Positions 21,637 through 31,939 are shown, counted from the stretch's first letter. The stretch: 64,000 nucleotides of DNA from Morganella morganii (GCF_019402645.1 NZ_VKKS01000001.1:557450-621449), one strand, 5' to 3'. Numbers and translations: made by a program. The notes: generated by a model from the letters alone, not told the origin.

Positions 21637-24348
21637 ATGCTGGTAAAATTACTGACCAAAATCTTCGGAAGCCGGAATGACCGTACTTTACGCCGTCTGC
21701 GCAAATCCGTGGAAACTATTAACCGGATGGAACCTGAGTTCGAAAAACTCAGTGATGATGAATTAAAAGCCAAAACACAGGAATTCCGTGATCGTCTGGC
21801 AAAAGGTGAATCCGTGCAGGATATCTTACCGGAAGCGTTCGCCACTGTGCGTGAAGCCAGTAAGCGTGTGTTTGGTATGCGCCACTTTGATGTCCAGCTG
21901 ATCGGCGGCATGGTGCTGAACGAACGCTGCATCGCCGAGATGCGTACAGGTGAAGGTAAAACCCTGACCGCTACATTGCCTGCATACCTCAATGCCCTGT
22001 CCGGCAAAGGAGTTCACGTGGTGACGGTGAACGACTACCTCGCACAGCGTGATGCTGAAAATAACCGCCCGCTGTTTGAATTCCTCGGACTGACTGTCGG
22101 TATCAACCTGCCGGGCATGCCTGCACCGGCCAAACGCGAAGCATACGCGGCGGATATCACCTATGGTACCAACAACGAATACGGTTTTGACTATCTGCGT
22201 GACAATATGGCGTTCAGCCCGGAAGAGCGTGTACAGCGTAAACTGCACTATGCGCTGGTGGATGAGGTCGACTCCATCTTAATCGATGAAGCCCGTACCC
22301 CGCTGATTATCTCCGGTCCCGCAGAAGACAGCTCTGAACTGTATATGAAAGTGGATAAACTGATCCCGCGCCTGGTTCGTCAGGAAAAAGATGATTCCGA
22401 CAGCTTCAGGGGTGAAGGTCACTTCTCTGTGGATGAGAAAACCCGTCAGGTCACACTGACCGAGCGCGGTCTGGTGCTGGTGGAAGAGCTGTTGTCTGAA
22501 GCAGGTCTGATGAATGAAGGTGAATCGCTGTACTCACCATCAAATATTATGCTGATGCATCACGTCATGGCCGGTCTGCGTGCGCACTCCCTGTTTGTCC
22601 GCGATGTGGATTATATCGTCAGCGAAGGTGAGGTTATCATCGTTGATGAGCACACCGGCCGTACCATGCAGGGCCGCCGCTGGTCTGATGGTCTGCATCA
22701 GGCGGTGGAAGCCAAAGAAGGTGTGGAAATCCAGAATGAAAACCAGACACTGGCATCTATCACATTCCAGAACTATTTCCGTTTATACACCAAACTGGCC
22801 GGGATGACCGGTACAGCCGATACTGAAGCATTTGAATTCAGTTCAATTTATAAACTTGATACTATTGTTATCCCGACTAACCGTCCGATGATCCGTAAAG
22901 ATTTACCGGATCTGGTTTATATGACGGAAGCCGATAAATTCAATGCCATCATTGAAGATATCCGCGAACGTACCGCTGCGGGGCAGCCGGTGCTGGTAGG
23001 TACTATCTCTATCGAGAAATCAGAGCTTATCTCCAACGCACTGAAAAAAGCCAAAATTGAGCACAGTGTTCTGAACGCAAAATTCCACGCCATGGAAGCG
23101 GATATCGTTGAGCAGGCCGGTCGTTCCGGACATGTGACTATCGCCACCAACATGGCGGGGCGTGGTACGGATATCGTGCTGGGTGGTAGTTTACAGGCGG
23201 ATCTGGCTGCACTGGATGAGCCGACAGAAGAGAATATCGCCGCAGCGAAAGCAGCATGGCAGGAGCGCCATGATGCCGTTCTGGTGGCAGGCGGCCTGCA
23301 TATCATCGGTACTGAGCGCCATGAATCCCGCCGTATCGATAACCAGTTACGTGGTCGTTCAGGCCGTCAGGGTGATGCCGGTTCTTCCCGTTTCTACCTG
23401 TCTATGGAAGATGCGCTGATGCGTATTTTTGCCTCTGACCGTGTCACTGGTATGATGCGCAAACTGGGCATGAAAGAAGGTGAGGCGATTGAGCATCCAT
23501 GGGTGACCAAAGCGATTGCCAACGCACAGCGTAAAGTGGAAAGCCGCAACTTCGATATCCGTAAGCAGCTGCTGGAATATGATGATGTGGCAAACGACCA
23601 GCGCCGCGCTATCTATACCCAGCGTAATGATTTGCTGGACAACGGGGACATCAGCGAAACTATCGACAGCATCCGTGGTGATGTATTCACAACTGTTATT
23701 GATGCACACATTCCGCCGCAGTCTCTGGAAGAAATGTGGGATATCCCGGGGCTGGAAAAACGTCTGGAACAGGATTTCGACTTACATCTGCCAATCAAAG
23801 AATGGCTGGATAAAGAGCCTGAACTGCACGAAGAAACGCTGCGCGAGCGTATTCTTGAGAAAGCGGTAGAGGTTTACAAAGCCAAAGAAGAGATTGTCGG
23901 CGCTGAGATGATGCGTCACTTCGAGAAAGGCGTGATGCTGCAAACTCTGGATACCCTGTGGAAAGAGCACCTCGCGGCAATGGATTATCTGCGTCAGGGG
24001 ATCCATCTGCGTGGTTATGCACAGAAAGATCCGAAACAGGAATACAAGCGTGAATCTTTCTCCATGTTTGCTAACATGCTGGAAGGTCTGAAATATGAAG
24101 TAGTCAGCACCATTTCCAAAGTTCAGGTTCGCATGCCGGAAGAAGTGGAAGCACTGGAGCAACGCCGTCGTGAGGAAGCTGAACGTCTGGCGCAGCGCCA
24201 GCAGCTCAGTCATGAAAATGACAATGCCGCACTGATGACCAAAACAGAAGCGGAAATAGCATCCGGTGTCCGTAAAGTCGGCCGTAACGATCCGTGCCCC
24301 TGCGGTTCCGGTAAGAAATACAAGCAGTGCCACGGTGCACTGAAATAA
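21637..24348 (+). CDS. secA: Preprotein translocase ATPase SecA
   Basis: Motor of the Sec pathway that drives unfolded preproteins through SecYEG. It has 903 residues (E. coli 901). Walker [14 protein letters not shown] is near residue 102, the DEAD-like [16 protein letters not shown] near residue 208, preprotein cross-linking and scaffold domains follow, motif VI-type [11 protein letters not shown] is near residue 571, and the C-terminal zinc domain [14 protein letters not shown] ends the protein. Its ribosome binding site lies in the secM-secA spacer, where SecM-induced ribosome stalling exposes it in E. coli. A terminator follows. Confidence 0.98.
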   Translation: MLVKLLTKIFGSRNDRTLRRLRKSVETINRMEPEFEKLSDDELKAKTQEFRDRLAKGESVQDILPEAFATVREASKRVFGMRHFDVQLIGGMVLNERCIAEMRTGEGKTLTATLPAYLNALSGKGVHVVTVNDYLAQRDAENNRPLFEFLGLTVGINLPGMPAPAKREAYAADITYGTNNEYGFDYLRDNMAFSPEERVQRKLHYALVDEVDSILIDEARTPLIISGPAEDSSELYMKVDKLIPRLVRQEKDDSDSFRGEGHFSVDEKTRQVTLTERGLVLVEELLSEAGLMNEGESLYSPSNIMLMHHVMAGLRAHSLFVRDVDYIVSEGEVIIVDEHTGRTMQGRRWSDGLHQAVEAKEGVEIQNENQTLASITFQNYFRLYTKLAGMTGTADTEAFEFSSIYKLDTIVIPTNRPMIRKDLPDLVYMTEADKFNAIIEDIRERTAAGQPVLVGTISIEKSELISNALKKAKIEHSVLNAKFHAMEADIVEQAGRSGHVTIATNMAGRGTDIVLGGSLQADLAALDEPTEENIAAAKAAWQERHDAVLVAGGLHIIGTERHESRRIDNQLRGRSGRQGDAGSSRFYLSMEDALMRIFASDRVTGMMRKLGMKEGEAIEHPWVTKAIANAQRKVESRNFDIRKQLLEYDDVANDQRRAIYTQRNDLLDNGDISETIDSIRGDVFTTVIDAHIPPQSLEEMWDIPGLEKRLEQDFDLHLPIKEWLDKEPELHEETLRERILEKAVEVYKAKEEIVGAEMMRHFEKGVMLQTLDTLWKEHLAAMDYLRQGIHLRGYAQKDPKQEYKRESFSMFANMLEGLKYEVVSTISKVQVRMPEEVEALEQRRREEAERLAQRQQLSHENDNAALMTKTEAEIASGVRKVGRNDPCPCGSGKKYKQCHGALK

Positions 24349-24374
24349 TCAGTCCTGAAAGACGATTAGTATAA

Positions 24375-24400
24375 AAAGGCGGGGGAACCCGCCTTTCTTC
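24375..24400 (+). terminator. Rho-independent terminator of secA
   Basis: AAAGGCGGG (24375-24383) and CCCGCCTTT (24388-24396) form a perfect 9-bp stem with a 4-base loop, followed by CTTCTG. It lies 27 bases after the secA stop and 25 bases before mutT. Confidence 0.8.
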
Positions 24401-24424
24401 TGTAAATAAAACGGACAGAACATA

Positions 24425-24817
24425 ATGGAAAAAAAACACTTACGTATTGCTGCCGGCGTTATCCGTAATGCAGAAGGTGAGATATTCATTGCACAGCGTC
24501 CGGCGAAATCACATATGGGCGGTTACTGGGAGTTTCCCGGCGGTAAACTGGAAACAGGAGAGTCTCCGGAGCAGGCACTGGTACGGGAGCTGGAAGAAGA
24601 GCTGGGTATAGTGGCGGTTCCCGGTAAGCTGTTACAGACGGCAGCACATGAATTTCCGGATCGCCTTATCACCATTTATTTCTTCCTGGTGGAAGAGTGG
24701 CAGAATGCGCCGTATGGCCGTGAAGGTCAGCCGTCGCGCTGGGTAAAACAAACAGCACTGATTGCTGAGGAGTTCCCGCCGGTCAACCGGGGCATTGTGG
24801 CACTGCTGACAGAATAA
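24425..24817 (+). CDS. mutT: 8-oxo-dGTP diphosphatase MutT
   Basis: Nudix hydrolase that removes 8-oxo-dGTP from the nucleotide pool and so prevents A:T to C:G transversions. It has 130 residues. The full Nudix box GX5EX7REUXEEXGU is present: GGKLETGESPEQALVRELEEELGI at about residues 39-62 contains the Gly, Arg and Glu residues. The start contains a run of eight A (24429-24436) right after the initiation codon. The gene sits after secA as in E. coli. Confidence 0.96.
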   Translation: MEKKHLRIAAGVIRNAEGEIFIAQRPAKSHMGGYWEFPGGKLETGESPEQALVRELEEELGIVAVPGKLLQTAAHEFPDRLITIYFFLVEEWQNAPYGREGQPSRWVKQTALIAEEFPPVNRGIVALLTE

Positions 24818-24829
24818 GATTCAGATGTA

Positions 24830-24863
24830 CGGGCAGCGGCTGTATTTGTTCAGCCGCTGCCCG
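24830..24863. terminator. Strong hairpin between mutT and yacG (likely bidirectional end signal)
   Basis: A perfect 13-bp G+C-rich stem (24830-24842 with 24851-24863) with an 8-base loop lies between the converging ends of mutT and yacG. Neither side has a clear T run, so it may act mainly as an mRNA end stabiliser. Confidence 0.6.
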
Positions 24864-24872
24864 GTGAGTTAA

Positions 24873-25079
24873 TCAGTACGGTGAACTGTCTTCCGGTTCA
24901 CTCCAGGCGTCACTGTCAGAAAGGTCACTCTGGCTGGCAATCCGCTTTTCTTCCGCAGCCCACTCCCCGAGATCAATCAACTGACAACGTTTACTGCAAA
25001 ACGGGCGGTACGGGCTTTCCGATCCCCAGATAACTTCTTTTTTGCAATTCGGACAGTTAACGATAATAGCTTCTGACAT
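24873..25079 (-). CDS. yacG: DNA gyrase inhibitor YacG
   Basis: Small zinc protein of 68 residues that in E. coli binds GyrB and inhibits DNA gyrase. Four zinc-binding cysteines are seen in [11 protein letters not shown] and [15 protein letters not shown]. The C-terminal tail is acidic and Ser-rich ([15 protein letters not shown]). The start at 25079 is fixed by a GGGAGG ribosome binding site; an in-frame start at 25112 has no such site. It follows zapD and coaE on the same strand. Confidence 0.94.
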   Translation of the reverse strand: MSEAIIVNCPNCKKEVIWGSESPYRPFCSKRCQLIDLGEWAAEEKRIASQSDLSDSDAWSEPEDSSPY

Positions 25080-25092
25080 AGCATCCTCCCTG

Positions 25093-25845
25093 TTAACAAC
25101 AGGCAATTTCAAACGGTAAAGTAGCCGGTATTATACCGTGTTCGCTGTCAGTATGCAGGAAGCGTATGGCAAAACGTGTTTTATGACCGGAGACCTGCGG
25201 GTAAATCTGAAAATCAACCGGCAGGCGCAGACGCAGTAAGTCTGCGCCTTCCGCATTATCCTGATAAAAACCATTGTGGCTTTCAGCTGCAACGAAAGGG
25301 GCGGACTGACGCAGCAGTGTCAGCAGGCTGCTCAGGGCATTATACAGTGGCTGCAAACCTTCAATCCAGACGGCCTGTGTGGTATCACGCACGCTCTGCG
25401 GCAGATTCAGCCACAGATGGAGGTAGGGCAGATCAAAGCCGCAGCAGCCGCCCGGAATACTCAGCCGCTGGCGGACGATACCGATAATTTTATCTTCTTT
25501 CAGGTGCTGGGCGATGCGGGGAGCTTTGCTCAGTTCTGCGGCTTTCTGTTTCAGTTCGTCAGAAAATCCGCGGATCAGTGCCTGGTCAGCATTAGGCGCT
25601 TCTGCCCATATGGCCAGTTTCTTTTGCTGTTTTTCCAGCTCTTTTAAAATTTCAGAACGGACTTCACCGCGATCAATCACTTCAATAAATTCAGCGACAG
25701 CCCGGAAAAATGCCAGGCTTGACGGCAGAGAATCCAGCGGTGACAGACTGCTCATTTGCTGAAGTGATGTTTCAATACGTAACCATGAACGGGTTCGTTC
25801 GTTTAATGGATGTTCAAAAATAACAGACTGACGGATTTCGCTCAT
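25093..25845 (-). CDS. zapD: Cell division protein ZapD
   Basis: Z-ring associated protein that bundles FtsZ filaments by binding the FtsZ C-terminal peptide. It has 250 residues (E. coli 247, old name yacF). The start [12 protein letters not shown]-like segment is seen here as [33 protein letters not shown] near residue 155 is another conserved block. The 5' end overlaps coaE by 4 bases and yacG follows after 13 bases, so coaE-zapD-yacG is one transcription unit. Confidence 0.95.
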   Translation of the reverse strand: MSEIRQSVIFEHPLNERTRSWLRIETSLQQMSSLSPLDSLPSSLAFFRAVAEFIEVIDRGEVRSEILKELEKQQKKLAIWAEAPNADQALIRGFSDELKQKAAELSKAPRIAQHLKEDKIIGIVRQRLSIPGGCCGFDLPYLHLWLNLPQSVRDTTQAVWIEGLQPLYNALSSLLTLLRQSAPFVAAESHNGFYQDNAEGADLLRLRLPVDFQIYPQVSGHKTRFAIRFLHTDSEHGIIPATLPFEIACC

Positions 25846-26459
25846 GGGTGTTCCTGTTTTGGCTGACGGGCCAACGCTGTATAGTGTTCGTGCAGTGCAA
25901 GGACGCGGGGCATCAGCGGCTCATCGTTATCATGATTTGTCAGAATATCATCAGCAATGGCCAGACGTTGTTCACGGGATGCCTGCGCCCGCAGAATATT
26001 TTCCGCATGCTCTCCGGAAACGCCGTCACGGCGCATTGTCCGGGTTATTTGTTCGTGCGGACAGACATCCACAACCAGCACGCGATCCGCAAGGGAAGCA
26101 AGGTTATTTTCAACCAGCAGAGGAACCACCCAAAGGGCATAGGGGGCTGTCACATTGTTCAGCTGACGCAGGGTTTCCTGGTGGATAAGCGGGTGCAGTA
26201 GCTGGTTGAGCCATGTTTTTTCCGCCGGATCTGCAAAGATCTCCCTGCGCAGCGCTGCTCTGTCCAGTGTGCCGTCTGCGGCCAGAATCCGGTGGCCGAA
26301 GTGAGCAACAATAGCCTGTAATGCCGGCGTTCCCGGTTCAACTACCTGACGGGCAATAATATCCGCATCTGTCACAGGGACCCCGAGACGGGCAAACATA
26401 TCCGCAACGGTACTTTTTCCGCTGCCGATACCCCCGGTTAACGCAATAATATAAGCCAT
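25842..26459 (-). CDS. coaE: Dephospho-CoA kinase
   Basis: Last step of coenzyme A synthesis: phosphorylates the 3'-hydroxyl of dephospho-CoA. It has 205 residues (E. coli 206). The P-loop [17 protein letters not shown] is at residues 6-22, the substrate site [13 protein letters not shown] at 30-42, and the lid-type [12 protein letters not shown] near residue 90. First gene of the coaE-zapD-yacG unit. In E. coli guaC lies next to it on the hofC side; here that gene is absent. Confidence 0.96.
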   Translation of the reverse strand: MAYIIALTGGIGSGKSTVADMFARLGVPVTDADIIARQVVEPGTPALQAIVAHFGHRILAADGTLDRAALRREIFADPAEKTWLNQLLHPLIHQETLRQLNNVTAPYALWVVPLLVENNLASLADRVLVVDVCPHEQITRTMRRDGVSGEHAENILRAQASREQRLAIADDILTNHDNDEPLMPRVLALHEHYTALARQPKQEHP

Positions 26460-26600
26460 TGTATTCCTGTATTGATCGAAACAACGGGTAAATTGTACCT
26501 GATGAAATTAATTTCGCCTATGGCAAATAAGCGCTGAATACAGAGATATTTCACAGGTTTGAATTTTTTATTCATACTCTTTAAATTATGAATAGTTTTA

Positions 26601-27800
26601 TCAGACTAAAATTTCACCGAGCCGGAATAAAGGTAAATACATCGCAATTAATAAAATAGCGACGAGAATTGCCAGCAGGATAAACAGCAATGGCTGAAGT
26701 ATTTTAAAAAATGCCTGAATTTGATTTAAGGCCAGGGATTTAAACCAATCCGCAGTATAAGAAAAGAAGTGCCCGAATTGCCCGGTGGCTTCACCGGTGG
26801 CAATCAGCTCATGGCACAATGAAGGGAATAATCCTGATTGTTTAATTGAGTGGCTGAATGATTTTCCGTGAAGCAGGTCTTCCCGTATCGTGCTTAATAC
26901 TTCCTTATATAACGGATGTGTGGTTGTCATAATAAGAGTATTAATACCTGAAATAAGCGTGACACCTGATTGTTGTGTCATTGCCAGTATCTGAAAAATA
27001 TGAGCAACATAATTGAAGATAATAATATTACCGATAAACGGAATACGAAGAATACAGGTCAATTCTGTTTTTTTTATATCATGGTGTTTTCGGCGAAATA
27101 TATGATAAATAAATATAATTGCTGTAATTATACTCACTGCCGGAATGGTATAATCTGTAATGATGTCTGAAACCCGGATCAATAGTTGTGTCAGTGCCGG
27201 CAGCTCAGCATTGAATGACACATATATTTTTGCGAATTCAGGAATAACAAACAGAAACATTAATGTGATCATCAGAGAACTGACAATTAACAATGCAACG
27301 GGATAGCGGACTGATTTGATTAATGCGGCCCGGTGATCCCGGCTGCTTTGAATATGCTGTGAAATCGCGTGAAGACATTCAGGTAATTTGCCGGTCTCCT
27401 CCCCGACCGTAATCATCTGACAGTAAAAGGAATCAAATAAACCGGGATACTGCATTATCCCCTGTGTGAATGTTTTTCCCTGTTGCAGTTGTCTGATAAG
27501 TGCATGGATCACTTCTTTCCAGAGCGGATGACTGCATTCGCCGGCCAGCAGCGAGAGTGATTTCAGTAATGACAATCCGGATGTCAGCAATATTGTCAGT
27601 TGACGCGTGAAATGCAGAAGATAGTGTTTTTCTTTCTGTGAACAGACCAGCCGTTTGCGGCAGTGCAGTGAAACAGGTGTGATGCTCTGCGAAATCAGCT
27701 GATTAACAGCGCTATTCTCCGAAGATGAAATAAGGGTTCCGGTCACCACCAGGTTAACCGGTGTCAGACCGGACCAGTCATACAGCCGGTAAATTTGCAT
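26601..27800 (-). CDS. hofC: Type IV pilus assembly inner membrane protein HofC (GspF/PilC family)
   Basis: Polytopic inner membrane platform protein of type IV pilus/type II secretion systems. It has 399 residues, as E. coli HofC (400). The N-terminal region is followed by two GspF repeats, one near residues 65-190 and one near 265-385; each has a conserved Gly-rich turn (TVGEETGKLPECL and ATGEATGQFGHFF). Membrane helices lie at about 165-190, 215-240 and at the C-terminus. It is downstream of hofB by 27 bases. The gene is visibly richer in A+T than its neighbours, with several ATA and ATT codons. Its function in enterics is largely unproven. Confidence 0.92.
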   Translation of the reverse strand: MQIYRLYDWSGLTPVNLVVTGTLISSSENSAVNQLISQSITPVSLHCRKRLVCSQKEKHYLLHFTRQLTILLTSGLSLLKSLSLLAGECSHPLWKEVIHALIRQLQQGKTFTQGIMQYPGLFDSFYCQMITVGEETGKLPECLHAISQHIQSSRDHRAALIKSVRYPVALLIVSSLMITLMFLFVIPEFAKIYVSFNAELPALTQLLIRVSDIITDYTIPAVSIITAIIFIYHIFRRKHHDIKKTELTCILRIPFIGNIIIFNYVAHIFQILAMTQQSGVTLISGINTLIMTTTHPLYKEVLSTIREDLLHGKSFSHSIKQSGLFPSLCHELIATGEATGQFGHFFSYTADWFKSLALNQIQAFFKILQPLLFILLAILVAILLIAMYLPLFRLGEILV

Positions 27801-27827
27801 AGCATCACTCCTGTTGATCAGCAGATG

Positions 27828-29348
27828 TCAAATATCCTGCATATGGTAAATTTCACTGAGTGTGGTTACCCCGGATTCAGCCAGTACGACTCCGGCGTCA
27901 AACAGCGAGCCGGGTAATTCACCGGCGGCGGGAGATAATGTGTTTTGCGGTGTCAGAAATGCAAAGCAGGCGGTACGTCCGTAATAGCCTGAAAAACAGT
28001 GTTCACAGCCGTTCGCCTGCCACGGGGTGAACTGATGTGTTTTTCCGCTGCTCAATATCACGTTTTCCGTTTCCTGTTTTTGTGTTTTACAGTGCGGACA
28101 CAGCATGCGGACCAGACGCTGGGCAATAATCAGTTTGATACAGGTTTTCATGAAATACTCATCAATACCCAGTTGCTGCAGCCGTGAAAAAGTATCCTCC
28201 GCAGAGTTGGTGTGCAGGGTGGATAGTACCAGATGACCGGTATGGGCAGCTTTGACTGCCATTTCAGCAGTGGCTTTATCCCGGATTTCCCCCACCATAA
28301 TGACATCCGGATCCTGGCGCAGCAGGGCACGGAGGATGGCGGCAAAGCCCAGCTCAATCTTCGGGTTTATCTGGGTCTGGGTGATCCCCCGCAGCGGAAT
28401 TTCCACCGGGTCCTCAACACTGCATATATTGCGGTTGTTCTGATTCAGGTATTGCAGACAGCCGTAGAGTGTGGCGGTTTTACCGCTGCCGGTGGGACCG
28501 GTCAGTAAAATAATACCGGTGGCACTGCTGAGCCCGGCATGCAATGTTTGCAGTTGCAGGGAGGTCAGCCCTGATTTTTCAAGAGCCAGATTCTGAGTGG
28601 TGCTCAGCAGGCGGAGTACCACTTTTTCACCGTAAATTGTCGGCAATGTGGCAACGCGGACCGCATAACGGGTGTTATTTTCGAGCCATTCAAACTGCCC
28701 GTCCTGGGGTAACCGTTTTTCGGCAATATCGAGACCGGCAATGATTTTGATGCGGATAATTATCTCACCACTGATTTCCGGCGGCGGAGAGTTCAGCGTA
28801 TGCAGTTGTCCGTCGATTCTTGCACGGATCCGGTAACCCTGCTGTGCCGGTTCAATGTGGATATCGGATGCCCGTTTGGCAATTGCTGCGGCAATAAGCT
28901 GGTTAACAAACCGGACAGCGGCGGATTGTTGTTCTGCCGGCCATGTGTCGGTATCCGGCGGTTGCCGGGAATCATGTACCGGAGGCAGGGCAGGCGGCAG
29001 ATGCGAACCCGCTGCGGTGTAACTACTGCCGGTATCCGCAGAAATTGTCGTGTCTGTCTCAGGTGTTACTCCGGGAAAAAGTACCGGCTCCGGCAGAGGG
29101 GTATTCCGGCGACAGTAAGCCAGTTTCTCTCTGTGCCATAATTCAATATCCACCCGCTTACCGGCCAGAAAGCGGATAGCGGACACAACATCCCGGCGCG
29201 GCTGTTGTGCGGCAGCAACCCTGACGGCATCCGGATTACAGTCAATCAGCATCAGCTCGTTGCGCTCACACAGTGCGTGAACTTCAGCCAGTAAGAGTTG
29301 TTCCTCACCGCCGGCGCGGGTAACAGGGGGGAAAGTGCCTGTTTGCAT
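27828..29348 (-). CDS. hofB: Type IV pilus assembly ATPase HofB (GspE/PilB family)
   Basis: Hexameric cytoplasmic ATPase that powers pilin polymerisation. It has 506 residues, longer than E. coli HofB (461) because of an extended Pro/Thr/Ser-rich linker at about residues 85-140. Walker A GPTGSGKT is at residues 284-291, Walker B DPDVIMVGEIRD near 346-357, and the His box and Asp box lie in between. A zinc-type pair of CxxC motifs (CPHC and CEHC) flanks the C-terminal part. It follows ppdD and precedes hofC in one unit. Confidence 0.94.
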   Translation of the reverse strand: MQTGTFPPVTRAGGEEQLLLAEVHALCERNELMLIDCNPDAVRVAAAQQPRRDVVSAIRFLAGKRVDIELWHREKLAYCRRNTPLPEPVLFPGVTPETDTTISADTGSSYTAAGSHLPPALPPVHDSRQPPDTDTWPAEQQSAAVRFVNQLIAAAIAKRASDIHIEPAQQGYRIRARIDGQLHTLNSPPPEISGEIIIRIKIIAGLDIAEKRLPQDGQFEWLENNTRYAVRVATLPTIYGEKVVLRLLSTTQNLALEKSGLTSLQLQTLHAGLSSATGIILLTGPTGSGKTATLYGCLQYLNQNNRNICSVEDPVEIPLRGITQTQINPKIELGFAAILRALLRQDPDVIMVGEIRDKATAEMAVKAAHTGHLVLSTLHTNSAEDTFSRLQQLGIDEYFMKTCIKLIIAQRLVRMLCPHCKTQKQETENVILSSGKTHQFTPWQANGCEHCFSGYYGRTACFAFLTPQNTLSPAAGELPGSLFDAGVVLAESGVTTLSEIYHMQDI

Positions 29349-29374
29349 AATGAATTCCTTTTCATGTCGGTATG

Positions 29375-29794
29375 TTACTTAATGACGTCAATACAGATTT
29401 TTTTCAGTGTGTCTTCTTTGGTGTCACAGACGGTCGTCCAGACAGTGACGCCGTTCAGCGGATTTCTTACCGGTGTGGTACTGACAGTCAGCGCGGCCAG
29501 TGAGTTGTTTCCCTGCACTGTCACAACACCGTTTTCCGCTTTGACAGATTTGATATAGTGTCCCGCTGAATCAGCCGGAATGGCACCTTGTCCGCTGTTA
29601 CATCCGGCAAAAGAGGGACTGTCAAAACTGCACAGTTCCACACCGGTTTTAAACGCCGTAACCGTGCGCAGCACGTCAATCAGCGCCGCTTTCCGGATAT
29701 GGTTCTGATATCCGGGAACCGCAATTGTGCTGAGAACCGCCACAATGGCAATCACCACCATAACTTCGATTAATGTGAATCCGTGCTGATTCAT
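29375..29794 (-). CDS. ppdD: Prepilin PpdD (type IV major pilin-like)
   Basis: Type IV pilin precursor of 139 residues. The class III signal is clear: MNQHG, cleavage site, then FTLIEVMVVIAIVAVLSTIA, with Glu5 of the mature chain present, so a prepilin peptidase encoded elsewhere should cut after Gly5. Four cysteines follow (at LCSF, GCNS, VCDT and ICID), likely making two disulfides of the pilin D-region. First gene of ppdD-hofB-hofC. In E. coli nadC lies just upstream of ppdD; it is missing here. Confidence 0.95.
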   Translation of the reverse strand: MNQHGFTLIEVMVVIAIVAVLSTIAVPGYQNHIRKAALIDVLRTVTAFKTGVELCSFDSPSFAGCNSGQGAIPADSAGHYIKSVKAENGVVTVQGNNSLAALTVSTTPVRNPLNGVTVWTTVCDTKEDTLKKICIDVIK

Positions 29795-30075
29795 ACTGAT
29801 GCTCCTTTTTGTGTCTGTGAACGGGGTACTTATTTAGCGTGATGCACTCTATTCAATGACGGATCGTCAAAAAAGAGAGGTCTCCGGATTTCTCGGCACA
29901 GATGGAAAACAGCGGTGTAACAACTGAAAAACGCAGATTTTTTTTCGGTCTGACACGCAAAAATCAGTCATGAAAAATCAGTACTCCCCGGACAGGACGG
30001 AAGACACGTATACTGTGCGGCACAAAATGACATTTGTTGTGTGATTCAATAACGGCTTTTTGCTCAGGAGAACGA

Positions 30076-30636
30076 ATGGATATTCAGGATGGCTGGCTGA
30101 CCACAGCGCGCCGGGTTATCTCACCTCACCACGATACCCGGCCGGAACACGTGACTCCCCGTTTACTGGTGATCCACAATATCAGCCTGCCGCCGGGGCA
30201 GTTCGGCGGTCCGTATATTGACCAGCTTTTTCAGGGCACGCTGGATCCGGATGCTCATCCGTTTTTTGCAGAGATACAGACGCTGCGGGTTTCCGCCCAC
30301 TGCCTGATCCGCCGGACCGGGGAAATAGTGCAGTATGTGCCTTTTGAGGCAAGGGCCTGGCATGCAGGCGTTTCCAGCTATCAGGGTACGGAAAAGTGTA
30401 ATGATTTTTCAGTCGGTATTGAGCTGGAAGGTACCGATACGCAACCTTTTACCGATGAACAGTACCGGTCACTGACTGCGGTGACACAGGTGCTTCTGAG
30501 GCATTATCCGCAAATGAAAGGGCATATCACCGGACACAGCGATATCGCACCGGGACGCAAAACGGATCCCGGTCCTTGTTTCGACTGGAACCGATACCGG
30601 AACTCACTGAATCCGGCAGACGTTCCGGCTGAGTAA
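30076..30636 (+). CDS. ampD: N-acetyl-anhydromuramyl-L-alanine amidase AmpD
   Basis: Cytoplasmic zinc amidase that recycles anhydro-muropeptides; loss of AmpD raises AmpC beta-lactamase expression through AmpR. It has 186 residues from the ATG at 30076, which has a CAGGAG ribosome binding site 5 bases away; an in-frame start at 30034 is rejected. Zinc ligands His34, His154 and Asp164 and catalytic Glu116 fall at the E. coli positions. It stands alone: ampE, which follows ampD in E. coli, is absent. Confidence 0.97.
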   Translation: MDIQDGWLTTARRVISPHHDTRPEHVTPRLLVIHNISLPPGQFGGPYIDQLFQGTLDPDAHPFFAEIQTLRVSAHCLIRRTGEIVQYVPFEARAWHAGVSSYQGTEKCNDFSVGIELEGTDTQPFTDEQYRSLTAVTQVLLRHYPQMKGHITGHSDIAPGRKTDPGPCFDWNRYRNSLNPADVPAE

Positions 30637-31123
30637 TCTGTAAAATTTCGCAGATATAACTGAGGTGAAATTTTCCTGCTTACCGGTTCCCTGCTAAAAT
30701 TAGCATTCCGGTAACCTGTTACCGGTTAAATGAGCCTGATAGTTACAGGCATGGCGGAGACAGTCTGGTTTGTCTCCGGAAAGTAAAAAATGGTTCATGC
30801 GATGCGGTAAAAATGCACAAAAATGATTATATATTCATCAAAATGGTCACTGTAACGGTTCAGTTTGCGTATTTATCTGAATTTTAAACGTTAAATCATG
30901 TAACATTCACGATGCGACATTTAAACGTATCAGTTATCAATTTACGCTAAATTTTAAAAAAAATTGTTAAAATTTGCGGGTTTTTATGATTTAGCTCAAG
31001 GTCTTTATAGACAGTTGGTGAATACTTTGTTACTTTAAGACCCTGTAAAAGAAATTGGTATTACCAATTGACTACAAAACCCATGAAGCAATATTTATCC
31101 ATGTTGATGGTTCTGATACAAAT
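30637..31123 (+). other. Non-coding region between ampD and pdhR
   Basis: About 490 bases, A+T-rich, holding the PdhR operator at 31053-31069 and presumably the pdhR promoter. E. coli has ampE and aroP in the equivalent position; no remnant of either was recognised. Confidence 0.6.
31053..31069. promoter_or_regulatory. PdhR operator
   Basis: AATTGGTATTACCAATT is a perfect 17-base palindrome. It contains the ATTGGTnnnACCAAT core known for PdhR, which represses its own operon and is released by pyruvate. It lies 55 bases before the pdhR start. Confidence 0.85.
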
Positions 31124-31888
31124 ATGGCTTACAGCAAAATCCGCCAACCAAAATTAGCCGACGTGATCGAGCAGCGGCTGGAACACTTAATCCTCGATGG
31201 CACTTTAAGCCCGGGGGAGAAGCTGCCGCCTGAACGCGAGCTGGCCAAACAGTTCGATGTCTCACGTCCCTCACTGCGCGAAGCAATTCAAAAACTTGAA
31301 GCGAAAGGCTTTCTGCTGCGCAGACAAGGTGGCGGCACATTTGTACAGAGCAACCTCTGGCAAAGCTTCAGTGACCCGCTTGCCCAACTGCTGGAAGGGC
31401 ATCCCGAATCTCAGTTTGATCTGCTGGAAACCCGTCATGCCCTCGAGGGTATTGCTGCCTATTATGCCGCGCTGCGGGGTACCGAAGCGGATTTTGTCCG
31501 TATCAGCAACAGCCATCAGGCGATAGCCGATGCCCGCGATGCCGGGGATGCGGAAGCCGAATCTCAGGCCGTACTGCAATATCAGCTGATTGTCACGGAA
31601 GCCGCACATAATGTGGTGCTGTTACATTTGCTGCGCTGTATGGTGCCGATGCTGGAAAAAAACATCCGGCAGAACTTTGAATTTTTATATACCCGGAAAG
31701 AGATGCTGGCTATGGTCAGCGAGCACCGGGAACAGGTATTCCGGGCCATTATGAGCCGGTCGCCGGAGATTGCGCGGGAAGCATCCCACCGTCATCTGGC
31801 ATTCCTGGAGGACGTATTGCTGGATATGAGCCGTGAACATACCAGGCGGGAACGTTCACTGCGCCGTCTTCAGCAGTATACAGAATAA
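31124..31888 (+). CDS. pdhR: Pyruvate dehydrogenase complex repressor PdhR
   Basis: GntR/FadR-family repressor of pdhR-aceEF-lpd, responsive to pyruvate. The ATG at 31124 gives [17 protein letters not shown] and 254 residues, as in E. coli; the in-frame extension to 31055 would run through the operator and is rejected. The winged helix is at about residues 8-75 ([20 protein letters not shown] and [12 protein letters not shown]), followed by the all-helical FCD ligand domain. Immediately upstream of aceE. Confidence 0.97.
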   Translation: MAYSKIRQPKLADVIEQRLEHLILDGTLSPGEKLPPERELAKQFDVSRPSLREAIQKLEAKGFLLRRQGGGTFVQSNLWQSFSDPLAQLLEGHPESQFDLLETRHALEGIAAYYAALRGTEADFVRISNSHQAIADARDAGDAEAESQAVLQYQLIVTEAAHNVVLLHLLRCMVPMLEKNIRQNFEFLYTRKEMLAMVSEHREQVFRAIMSRSPEIAREASHRHLAFLEDVLLDMSREHTRRERSLRRLQQYTE

Positions 31889-31906
31889 ATCAGTAATGGT
31901 TTTGGG

Positions 31907-31939
31907 GCTTACAGATCCCTGAATGCTGCGTCTGTAAGC
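31907..31939 (+). other. Hairpin 1 in pdhR-aceE spacer
   Basis: GCTTACAGA (31907-31915) pairs perfectly with TCTGTAAGC (31931-31939) across a 15-base loop. It begins 18 bases after the pdhR stop and lacks a T run. Confidence 0.55.

Noticed and set aside
30986-30999. ATGAT-TTAG-CTCAA as a possible FNR site before pdhR
   Set aside because: Two mismatches to TTGATN4ATCAA and uncertain promoter position; too weak to call.
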